Under the pieces are notes generated by a model. It searched no databases. It saw only the letters and a list, made by a program, of their open reading frames with translations, and was not told where the DNA came from. Positions 40,125 to 49,802 of a stretch of DNA of 49,802 bases are shown in pieces. The stretch spans positions 1 through 49,802 of the forward strand of contig CAZYDR010000011.1 in NCBI GenBank assembly GCA_964645285.1, given 5' to 3'. This DNA is from JAYZAP01 sp964645285. GTDB lineage: Bacteria > Pseudomonadota > Alphaproteobacteria > JAAXGF01. How positions within the stretch are numbered: position 1 is the first letter of the stretch; the number at the start of each line of letters is the position of its first letter. A program made the position numbers and the translations under genes.

Positions 40125-41302
40125 GTCTCGACGCGGCAGCAGCCCGGCGCAATGTGCGCCTGCTGTCGGCATGTCTGGCATTATCGATAACCGGCAGCGT
40201 GGTGCTGGTCAGCATTATCGCCCTGATCGGCTACGAACTGGCCGAAGACAAGTCCTTGGCCACCTTGCCCGCAGCCCTGATGTGGATCGGCACTGCCTTG
40301 GCGACAGTGCCGGCATCATTGATCATGCGGCGCGTCGGCAGGCGCCTTGGTTTCATGATCGGCGCGGTCATCGGCATGATTGGAGCCGCCGTCGGCGCTC
40401 TGGCCGTGAGCCAGCAAAGCTTCGCGCTACTCTGCTTCGCGGTCATGATGATTGGCGGCTACCACGGCTTTAACTACTATTTCCGTTTCGCTGGCGCCGA
40501 GGTTGCCAGCGAGAATTACCGCAGCCAGGCCATCGCCCTGATCATGGCCGGCGGCGTGGTCGGTGGGTTCGCCGGTCCGGAGCTATCCAAAGCGGCGAAC
40601 GACTTCTTCATGCCGACGGCCTATTTCGGGTCCTTCGTCGCCATTGGCGTTGTCGCCATGTCGGTTTTCCTGGTCTCGTCCCTGGTAAACATTCCCAAGC
40701 CCTCGGCGGTGCAACTTCGCGGCGGCCGTCCGCTTGGCGAAATCATGCGTCAGCCGGTCGTCCTGATCGCCGTGCTGAGCAGCATGGTGGCGTATCTGGT
40801 GATGATCCTGTTGATGACCGTGACACCTCTGGCCATGATCCAGGGCGCCCATAATTTCAACGACGCTGCCTTTGTTATTCAATGGCACGTGATTGGCATG
40901 TTCGCGCCGTCGTTCTTCAGCGGTCACCTGATCCGCCGTTTCGGCACCCTGACGGTCATGGCGTGGGGCGCCATCGCCATCATCACCGGCATCAGCGCCG
41001 CGCTCATGGGTGTCGAGATGATTCATTTCTGGCTGTCCATGACGCTGTTGGGGCTGGGCTGGAATTTCCTGTTCATCGGCTCAACTACCCTGCTGACCGA
41101 GGCCTACACCACCGCCGAGCGGGCGAAGACCCAGGCGTTCAACGAATTCGTTGTCTTCGGTTGCGCCGGGGTCGGTTCGTTTCTCAGTGGCAGTCTACAT
41201 TTCTACCTGGGCTGGGACGTGCTCAACTGGGTGGCGTTGTCGCCGGTTATCGCGGCTCTGATTGCCGTCTTGTGGCTCGACCGCCGCCGAAGGGCGGGCT
41301 AG
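40121..41302 (+). CDS. Major facilitator superfamily transporter
   Basis: 393 residues with a GTG start overlapping the RidA stop. About 12 hydrophobic segments are seen. The helix 2-3 loop carries MRRVGRRLGFMIG, a weak form of the MFS A motif; GGYHGFNYYFRFAGAEVA lies in the middle of the N half, and a basic loop lies between the halves around residue 205. The overall text resembles the conserved MFS group found in proteobacteria next to catabolic genes. The substrate is unknown. Confidence 0.85.
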   Translation: MSLDAAAARRNVRLLSACLALSITGSVVLVSIIALIGYELAEDKSLATLPAALMWIGTALATVPASLIMRRVGRRLGFMIGAVIGMIGAAVGALAVSQQSFALLCFAVMMIGGYHGFNYYFRFAGAEVASENYRSQAIALIMAGGVVGGFAGPELSKAANDFFMPTAYFGSFVAIGVVAMSVFLVSSLVNIPKPSAVQLRGGRPLGEIMRQPVVLIAVLSSMVAYLVMILLMTVTPLAMIQGAHNFNDAAFVIQWHVIGMFAPSFFSGHLIRRFGTLTVMAWGAIAIITGISAALMGVEMIHFWLSMTLLGLGWNFLFIGSTTLLTEAYTTAERAKTQAFNEFVVFGCAGVGSFLSGSLHFYLGWDVLNWVALSPVIAALIAVLWLDRRRRAG

Positions 41303-41344
41303 GCTAGCGTTACTGTCGCGGATTAACTGGCGGAGGTAGCGGCG

Positions 41345-41953
41345 ATGGCGGACAAGGCGCCGATCGATTTCTATTTTGAATTTTCCAGTCCCTACGGCTA
41401 TCTCGCCAGCCTTAGGATCGATGATATTGCGGCGAAGCACGGGCGTGAGACCGTGTGGCGGCCCTTCTTGCTGGGCGTGGTGTTCAAGGTTACCGGTCAC
41501 TCGCCGCTCACCGATCAGCCTCTACGCGGCGATTATGCACGGCTTGATTTCGACCGCAGCGCGCGCCTGCAAAAGGCGCCGTTCATGATGCCGGAAGAGT
41601 TTCCTGTTCTCTCCATTGCAGCGGCGCGGGCATTCTATTGGCTTGAAGGCCGGAATCGGGCGCAGGCGAAGCGGCTCGCCCAGGCGCTCTACTTTCGTAT
41701 CTTTGGCGAGGGCCAGAATATCTCGGCTCCCGAGGCGGTGATTGCGGTGGCCAAATCTCTGGGCATCGACGGCGAGGAATTGGCCGCGGCGCTTGAGGAT
41801 CCGGTGGTCAAGGAGCGGCTCAAGGCCGAGACCCAGGCGGCCATAGACCGGGGCGTCTTCGGTTCGCCTTTCGTCATCGTCGATGGCGAACCATTCTGGG
41901 GCGCCGACCGCCTCGACCAGGTTGATGCCTGGCTCGAAAGCGGCGGTTGGTAG
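41345..41953 (+). CDS. 2-hydroxychromene-2-carboxylate isomerase family (DsbA-like) protein
   Basis: Kappa-class GST/DsbA-fold protein of 202 residues. The N-terminus IDFYFEFSSPYGYLASLRI holds the conserved serine (Ser14 or Ser15) that replaces the thioredoxin cysteine. WRPFLLGVVFKVTG follows, and the end has FGSPFVIVDGEPFWGADRLD. Members isomerise aromatic breakdown intermediates with glutathione, but many act on unknown substrates. It is coupled to the next gene by a TAG/GTG overlap. Confidence 0.88.
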   Translation: MADKAPIDFYFEFSSPYGYLASLRIDDIAAKHGRETVWRPFLLGVVFKVTGHSPLTDQPLRGDYARLDFDRSARLQKAPFMMPEEFPVLSIAAARAFYWLEGRNRAQAKRLAQALYFRIFGEGQNISAPEAVIAVAKSLGIDGEELAAALEDPVVKERLKAETQAAIDRGVFGSPFVIVDGEPFWGADRLDQVDAWLESGGW

Positions 41954-42576
41954 TGCCGACGCCAACGGTTTACGGCGCCGATTACAGCGTCTACGTCCGC
42001 ACGGTTCGCTTGACCCTTGAGGAGAAGGGGGTCGATTATCGCCTCAAGACGGTCGACATCTTCGCCGACAACGGCCCGCCGGCCGGCTATGAGCAGCGCC
42101 ATCCTTTTCTGAAAATCCCTGCCGTCGAGCACGACGGTTTCAAGCTTTTCGAGGCCGCCGCCATCATGCGTTACGTGGATGAGATATTCGACGGTCCGGC
42201 CCTGATGCCGGCCACCGCCTAGGGCCGGGCCAGGGCCAACCAAATCACCGGCGTCCTCGACAGCTACGCCTATCGCTGCTGGGTTTGGGACATATTCGTT
42301 GAGCGATCCGAGAGCGCGCCCGATGAGGATAAGTTGGCCGCCGCTATGCCTCGCGCCAAAACCTGCCTGCAGGCAATCGAAGACCTGATGACGGCAGACA
42401 ATGTTATTCTCGGTCCGACGCCAAGCCTGGCCGACCTCCACGCTGCCCCCATGATCGACCTGTTGCGCCAGACCCCCGAGGGCGAACGGTTGCTGGCCGA
42501 TCACTCCCGCTGGCTCGCCTGGTGGCAGGCTATGAGCCGACGGCCGAGCATGGCCGCCACTCAGTCGTCGGGGTAA
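41953..42576 (+). pseudogene. Glutathione S-transferase interrupted by an in-frame TAG
   Basis: The frame opens at GTG 41953 (MPTPTVYGADYSVYVRTVRL) and reads a complete thioredoxin-like domain with the GST cis-proline motif LKIPAVEHDGFKLFEAAAIMRYVDE. TAG at 42220-42222 stops it after DGPALMPATA. The same frame then continues for 117 codons as the helical domain (ANQITGVLDSYAYRCWVWD, GPTPSLADLHAAPMIDLL, LAWWQAM) to TAA 42574-42576. Without the amber codon it would be a normal 207-residue GST. The last 16 bases overlap the convergent SDR gene. Confidence 0.85.
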
Positions 42577-43337
42577 AACCGCTCGGTGATGGAGAAGCCG
42601 CCGTCCACCGGGATGGCGACACCGCTGACAAAGTCCGACGCGGCCGACGCCAGAAACACCGCCGTTCCGGCTAGATCATCGCTCTCGCCCCAGCGTCCCG
42701 CCGGCGTCTTACGAACGATGTTGTCGCCGCGTCTTGAATCTGGCAGCTCGCCGGTCATGTCGGTCAGGATCCAGCCCGGCAGGATGGCATTGACCTGGAT
42801 GTTCTCAGGGCCCAGTTCGGCGGCGTGGGAGCGGGTGAGGCCGAGAATGCCGGTCTTGGCCGAGGCGTAGTCGGCGCCCTTGATGGCGCCATACACCGAG
42901 TACATGGATGCGATGTTGATGATCTTGCCGCCGCGCCTGGCGGCCACCATGGCCCGCGCCCCGTGCTTGGCGCACAGCATGGACCCGGTGAGGTGAGTAC
43001 CGATGACCGCATTCCAATCGTCCAGTTCCATCTCCAGCACCGAGCCGCCGATGAACTGGCCGGCGTTGTTGATCAGGATGTCGAGCCGACCGAAGCGCTC
43101 GACCACCTGGGCCACGGTGGCTTCCACCGCCGTCTCGTCACGCACGTCCAGATCATATACCCCGTGACCGTCGCCGAACTCCTCGGCCACGGCGGCGTTC
43201 TTGTCCGGGTTGCGGCCGGCCAGAGCGAGGGTGGCGCCCGCATCACGAAACCCGCGGGCGATGCCGAGACCGATGCCGCCGTTGCCACCGGTAACCAGGG
43301 CGACGCGCCCCTCTAGGGAAAACAAATCTTTGGCCAT
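42561..43337 (-). CDS. Short-chain dehydrogenase/reductase
   Basis: 258 residues, classical SDR. The cofactor motif TGGNGGIGLG is at residues 16-25, NNAG at 90-93, and the catalytic set is Ser144, Tyr157 and Lys161 (YASAK). The C-terminus FVSGVAIPVDGGFSI is typical. The residues after the second beta strand (LAGRNPDK) suggest NADP(H), but substrate is not readable. It forms a - strand run with the GFA and dehydratase genes. Confidence 0.92.
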   Translation of the reverse strand: MAKDLFSLEGRVALVTGGNGGIGLGIARGFRDAGATLALAGRNPDKNAAVAEEFGDGHGVYDLDVRDETAVEATVAQVVERFGRLDILINNAGQFIGGSVLEMELDDWNAVIGTHLTGSMLCAKHGARAMVAARRGGKIINIASMYSVYGAIKGADYASAKTGILGLTRSHAAELGPENIQVNAILPGWILTDMTGELPDSRRGDNIVRKTPAGRWGESDDLAGTAVFLASAASDFVSGVAIPVDGGFSITERFYPDD

Positions 43338-43341
43338 AGAG

Positions 43342-43755
43342 TCAGTCCTCGCCTTGGGAAGGGTACTTGCCGTGCCGGGGCAGATCGTCGTTGATGTTGA
43401 GCCAGCTTAGCTGGCTATCGGTCCAGATGTGCATACGCGGCTGCACCGCCTCGGGATCATCAAGGGTGCCGAGATTGAGCGAGCGGCCGGTGGGATCGTC
43501 AATCGGGCAAAAATAAATCTCCGTGCCGCAGTCACGGCAGAAAACCCGGTGTGCCGTAGGCGACGATTGATAAGCCGCCGGCTCGCCCTTGGTGAAGGCA
43601 AACCCACTCACCGGCACATCAAGCGTCGTCACCATGGGCGCCCCGCTGCGCTGCTGGCACATGCGGCAATGACAGTAGGCCGCGTTCGTCAGTTCTTCCA
43701 ATACGCGATAACGCAGCGTCCCACACAGGCATCCGCCTTCAGCCGGCAAGTCCAT
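43342..43755 (-). CDS. GFA (glutathione-dependent formaldehyde-activating enzyme-like) family protein
   Basis: 137-residue zinc protein. The cysteines follow the family plan: Cys9 and Cys11 in GGCLCG, Cys28, Cys30 and Cys33 in CHCRMCQQRSGA, and Cys73 and Cys76 in FCRDCGTEIYF. These bind two zinc ions in the CENP-V/GFA fold. Most members have no proven substrate. It lies 4 bases upstream of the SDR start on the - strand. Confidence 0.9.
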   Translation of the reverse strand: MDLPAEGGCLCGTLRYRVLEELTNAAYCHCRMCQQRSGAPMVTTLDVPVSGFAFTKGEPAAYQSSPTAHRVFCRDCGTEIYFCPIDDPTGRSLNLGTLDDPEAVQPRMHIWTDSQLSWLNINDDLPRHGKYPSQGED

Positions 43756-43779
43756 GGCTCAGCTCTCCTTAGGTGTCAA

Positions 43780-44739
43780 TTACGCGCCCAGCGCCCGCAA
43801 ATATAGCGCCCGGTCCAGGTTGCCGCCGGACAGCACCAGGCCGACCCGCCAGTCATGCGGAACTTCGCCGTCCTTGAGCAGGGCCGCCAGGGGGGCGGCG
43901 CCAGCGCCTTCGGCGATGTTGTGGGTGTCGGAGAAGTAGTGGCTCATGGCGGCGAGGATTTGTTCTTCGCTGACCGAGACGATCCGCTCGGCGCCCTCCA
44001 GGATGGTCATCAGGGCATCCTTGTTGGGGATGCGCACCGCAAGACCGTCGGCCAGGGTGTCGGCAGTGTCAGTCGATATGGGCTGCTTGGCATCGAACGA
44101 CAGGGCGTAGGTCGGCGCCTCGTCGGATATGACGCCGACAATGCGGGTCGCCTTGCGCAGGGAATCCCGCGCCGCGATGGCGCCGCAGATGCCCGAGCCC
44201 ATGCCCAGGGGCACATACAACGTGTGAAGCCCCGGCGCCTTGGTCAGCAGTTCCGTGGTGTAGGAGGCGACGCCGTGAACCAGCAGGTCGTCAAAGGAGG
44301 GAAACATGTACAGGCCGCGCTCGTCGGCCAGACCAATCGCGTAGTCGAGGGCCGCGTTGAAATCGTGACCATGCTCGACCAGCTCAGCGCCCAGGGCGAC
44401 CATGGCCCGGTTTTTCTCGACGCTGTTGCCGTGGGGCACCACGACCGTGGACGGCACCCCGTAGGCGCGGGCGGCGAAAGCGACGCTCTGGCCGTGGTTG
44501 CCTCGTGTCGCCGCGATAACCCCGGCTTCGGCCTGGCCGGCGCGCTTGAGGTGCTCCATATAAACCAGGCCGCCGCGCACCTTGAAGGAGCCGATAGGCG
44601 TGTGGTTCTCGTGTTTGACCCAGACCTCGCAGCCGGCACGCTCGCACAGCAGCGGCCAGCATATCTGCGCCGTCGGCGTGACATATTTGTGAACCACTTC
44701 GGCGGCGGCATCGAGTTGGGCGCGGGTCGGGTGGGCCAT
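43780..44739 (-). CDS. Threonine/serine dehydratase-like PLP enzyme
   Basis: Fold type II PLP enzyme of 319 residues. Lys53 in HTPIGSFKVRGG is the Schiff-base lysine. ATRGNHGQSVAFAARAYGV is the phosphate/substrate loop and GLVLSGGNLDRALY the C-terminal serine loop. The glycine-rich GMGSGICGAIAARDS binds the PLP phosphate. It lacks the regulatory ACT-like domain of biosynthetic IlvA, so it is more likely catabolic. Related enzymes act on threonine, serine or hydroxyaspartate. Confidence 0.88.
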   Translation of the reverse strand: MAHPTRAQLDAAAEVVHKYVTPTAQICWPLLCERAGCEVWVKHENHTPIGSFKVRGGLVYMEHLKRAGQAEAGVIAATRGNHGQSVAFAARAYGVPSTVVVPHGNSVEKNRAMVALGAELVEHGHDFNAALDYAIGLADERGLYMFPSFDDLLVHGVASYTTELLTKAPGLHTLYVPLGMGSGICGAIAARDSLRKATRIVGVISDEAPTYALSFDAKQPISTDTADTLADGLAVRIPNKDALMTILEGAERIVSVSEEQILAAMSHYFSDTHNIAEGAGAAPLAALLKDGEVPHDWRVGLVLSGGNLDRALYLRALGA

Positions 44740-44864
44740 GGGTGCTATTTTGCTGTCTTACGGTGACGTGACGAGAATTTAGCATTGCGCTTGATCAATG
44801 CCAATCGTCGCCAATTGCGCTATCGTGGTGGCTTGGTGTGGTGATGATGGAGAGGGGCGGAGCC

Positions 44865-45230
44865 ATGAGCAACCGGGAATTTCCCGAGCGCGGGATTGTC
44901 TGGAAGGTTCTTGAGCGCGAGCTATGGGAGGCGCGAGCCGCCGACGATGGCGTCGATCAGGAAATCATGGGCGGCGTGACCTGGCCGAATCCCGGCGGCA
45001 ATGTCCATCTCGCGGCCAAGGAGGCGGCGAATATTAACTTCAACGCCTTCCTGCTGGGGCGCTACACCCAGCCCAGCGTGGTCAAGGACCCGCCGGCCAT
45101 CCATCACCTCATGGAGCCGGTCGAGGATGATCGCTTCGTTGACGCCTATCTGGCGTCCCTGGCCGAGATTGTCGATGAAGTCCGTTCCGGCGAGCGCGTC
45201 GCCAAGGGCGCCGATCAGGTTTATGCCTAG
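44865..45230 (+). pseudogene. Probable internally deleted PLP-dependent decarboxylase remnant
   Basis: A 121-residue frame from ATG 44865 (MSNREFPERGIVWKVLEREL), ending 3 bases before mccB. Its first part resembles the N-terminus of group II PLP decarboxylases (FPERG, then a segment like VHLAAKEAANINFNAFLLGRY). The last part, DPPAIHHLMEPVEDDRFVDAYLASLAEIVDEV, resembles their extreme C-terminus. The whole catalytic core, including the PLP lysine, would be missing from between, at about position 45065-45085. This is from memory of the family pattern. It could instead be a small protein of its own. Confidence 0.5.
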
Positions 45231-45233
45231 GCC

Positions 45234-46841
<1,608 letters not shown>

Positions 46842-46872
46842 CGGGTGGCCGGGCGCCAGGGAGAATGACCTC

Positions 46873-47658
46873 ATGAGCGTGGGCAAGGTGCTGCTGCAGC
46901 AGGACAACGAAGGCGTGGCCACCATCATCCTCAACCGGCCCGACGTCCATAATGCCTTCGACGACGAGGTCATTGCCGATCTGCGGAAAAAACTCGACCA
47001 ACTGGCCGACGACGACGAGACACGGGTGGTGGTCATCACCGCCCGTGGCAAGTCGTTCAGCGCCGGTGCCGACGTCGAGTGGATGAAGCGGGCGGCCGGC
47101 TTCAGCGAGGAGGAAAACTTCGCCGACGCCCGCAATCTGGGCTGCCTGCTTTACCGTCTCAACACGCTGCCGCTGCCCACCATCGCCATGATCCAGGGCC
47201 CGGCCTTCGGCGGCGGAGTTGGCTTGGTCGCCGCCTGCGACATCGCGGTGGCCGTCAAGAGCGCCACCTTCGCCTTCTCCGAGGTGCGCCTGGGCCTGAC
47301 GCCGGCCAGCATCTCGCCCTACGTCATCAGCGCCATCGGCACGCGCCACGCGCGGCGCTACTTCATTACCGGCGAGACGTTCGATGCCGACGCAGCCCTG
47401 CGTATGGGCCTGGTGCATATCGTGGTCACCGACGCCGGCGAGATGCATGCAGCCCGAGACCGTCTGCTGCGCCTGATCCGCGAGGCCGCACCCAAAGCGG
47501 CACGGGCGGCCAAGGATCTGGTGGCGGCGGTGCGGGCGCGGCCGGTCGATGACGCCATGATCGAGGACACGGCGTTGCGCATCGCCACCCGCCGCGCCAG
47601 CGCCGAGGGCATCGAGGGTCTCAGCGCCTTCCTCGACAAGCGCAAGCCGGAGTGGTAG
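46873..47658 (+). CDS. liuC: Enoyl-CoA hydratase, probable methylglutaconyl-CoA hydratase
   Basis: Crotonase-family enzyme. The start is ATG 46873 (MSVGKVLLQQDNEGVAT), with AGGGAG upstream; the long open frame before it, through mccB, is shadow. The length is 261 residues. The oxyanion-hole text is SFSAGADVEWMKRAAGF and GPAFGGGVGLVAACDIAVA; SEVRLGLTPASISPYVI is typical of methylglutaconyl-CoA hydratases. The function is assigned from its place between the two MCC genes. Confidence 0.88.
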   Translation: MSVGKVLLQQDNEGVATIILNRPDVHNAFDDEVIADLRKKLDQLADDDETRVVVITARGKSFSAGADVEWMKRAAGFSEEENFADARNLGCLLYRLNTLPLPTIAMIQGPAFGGGVGLVAACDIAVAVKSATFAFSEVRLGLTPASISPYVISAIGTRHARRYFITGETFDADAALRMGLVHIVVTDAGEMHAARDRLLRLIREAAPKAARAAKDLVAAVRARPVDDAMIEDTALRIATRRASAEGIEGLSAFLDKRKPEW

Positions 47659-47691
47659 CAGAAGCCCTCTGCCAGTAGTATCCGGTCCCTC

Positions 47692-49725
<2,034 letters not shown>

Positions 49726-49747
49726 TGGTGACCAGTGGTTAGGGAAC

Positions 49748-49802
49748 CACAGAGGCACAGAGGCACAGAGGCACAGAGGCACAGAGGCACAGAGGCACAG
49801 AG
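49748..49802. repeat. 8-bp tandem repeat (CACAGAGG), cut by the window edge
   Basis: CACAGAGG repeats almost seven times without error from 49748 to the end of the window. It lies 22 bases after the mccA stop. The true length cannot be seen. The complementary strand translates as a Leu-Cys-rich stretch that is not a protein. Confidence 0.95.

Noticed and set aside
38225..42222. Genome-wide amber recoding (TAG read as an amino acid)
   Set aside because: Sixteen core ribosomal and transcription genes in this window end correctly at TAG at their family-typical C-termini, so TAG must terminate.
44740..44864. Promoter in the divergent spacer between the dehydratase-like gene and the decarboxylase remnant
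   Set aside because: TTGATC at 44791 and TATCGT at 44821 are 24 bases apart, too far for a normal promoter.
49748..49802. CRISPR array
   Set aside because: The units are 8 bp, contiguous, and have no spacers or nearby cas genes.

Overview
The window is 49.8 kb of GC-rich DNA with tightly packed genes. It looks like an alphaproteobacterial chromosome, probably a Rhodospirillales-like or marine lineage. Three things support this: the order of the ribosomal genes (tuf, S10, spc and alpha operons, with secY-adk-rpsM-rpsK-rpoA-rplQ and no rpmJ or rpsD), an ATP12-type F1-ATPase assembly chaperone, and a TTAA-N7-TTAA element of the CtrA type. There are no insertion sequences, phage genes or CRISPR arrays.

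Region 1 (1-15254) is an intact ribosomal protein super-operon of 28 genes from tuf to rplQ, all on the + strand. Several junctions are 1-4 base overlaps. A good promoter (TTGACT-N16-TATAAT) overlaps the adk stop codon and probably restarts transcription for rpsM-rpsK-rpoA-rplQ. Sixteen of the 28 genes end in TAG, which is unusual for highly expressed bacterial genes.

Region 2 (15303-21103) is a run of coupled housekeeping genes: rarA, crcB, rluC, a HAD phosphatase, an ATP12 chaperone, pccB (propionyl-CoA carboxylase beta) and a small 2TM protein.

Region 3 (21104-30029) separates pccB from pccA. It holds a gene broken by two in-frame stops, a + strand set (FAD-dependent amine oxidase-like protein, histidine phosphatase, gamma-glutamylcyclotransferase-like protein without the expected glutamate, luciferase-like monooxygenase), a - strand pair (second luciferase-like oxidoreductase, acyl-CoA synthetase), then pccA.

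Region 4 (30030-32475) holds four helically phased TTAA boxes, a decayed hybrid PAS/histidine kinase, acylphosphatase and lipB (convergent, sharing a perfect 40-bp palindrome that supplies both stop codons), a second palindrome of 57 bp, and tRNA-Leu(GAG) with a terminator.

Region 5 (32476-36157) has maeB (malic enzyme with a phosphotransacetylase-like domain) and the magnesium channel mgtE. Region 6 (36185-49725) is a leucine/isovalerate degradation locus (ivd, mccB, liuC-type hydratase, mccA). About 7.9 kb of other genes separate ivd from mccB: a thiolase, a RidA-like protein, an MFS transporter, a DsbA-type isomerase, a GST broken by an amber codon, an SDR, a GFA protein, a threonine dehydratase-like enzyme and what looks like an internally deleted PLP decarboxylase. 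The window ends inside an 8-bp tandem repeat.

The metabolic theme is branched-chain and odd-chain acyl-CoA breakdown: IVD, MCC, hydratase and thiolase for leucine, and PCC for propionyl-CoA. Malic enzyme could draw carbon from the TCA cycle. I found no convincing new multi-gene defence or biosynthetic system. The most interesting signals are the two palindromes, the phased TTAA array, the TAG stop preference, and a cluster of five interrupted or deleted genes confined to 21-45 kb. All assignments come from reading the sequence; no database search was run.
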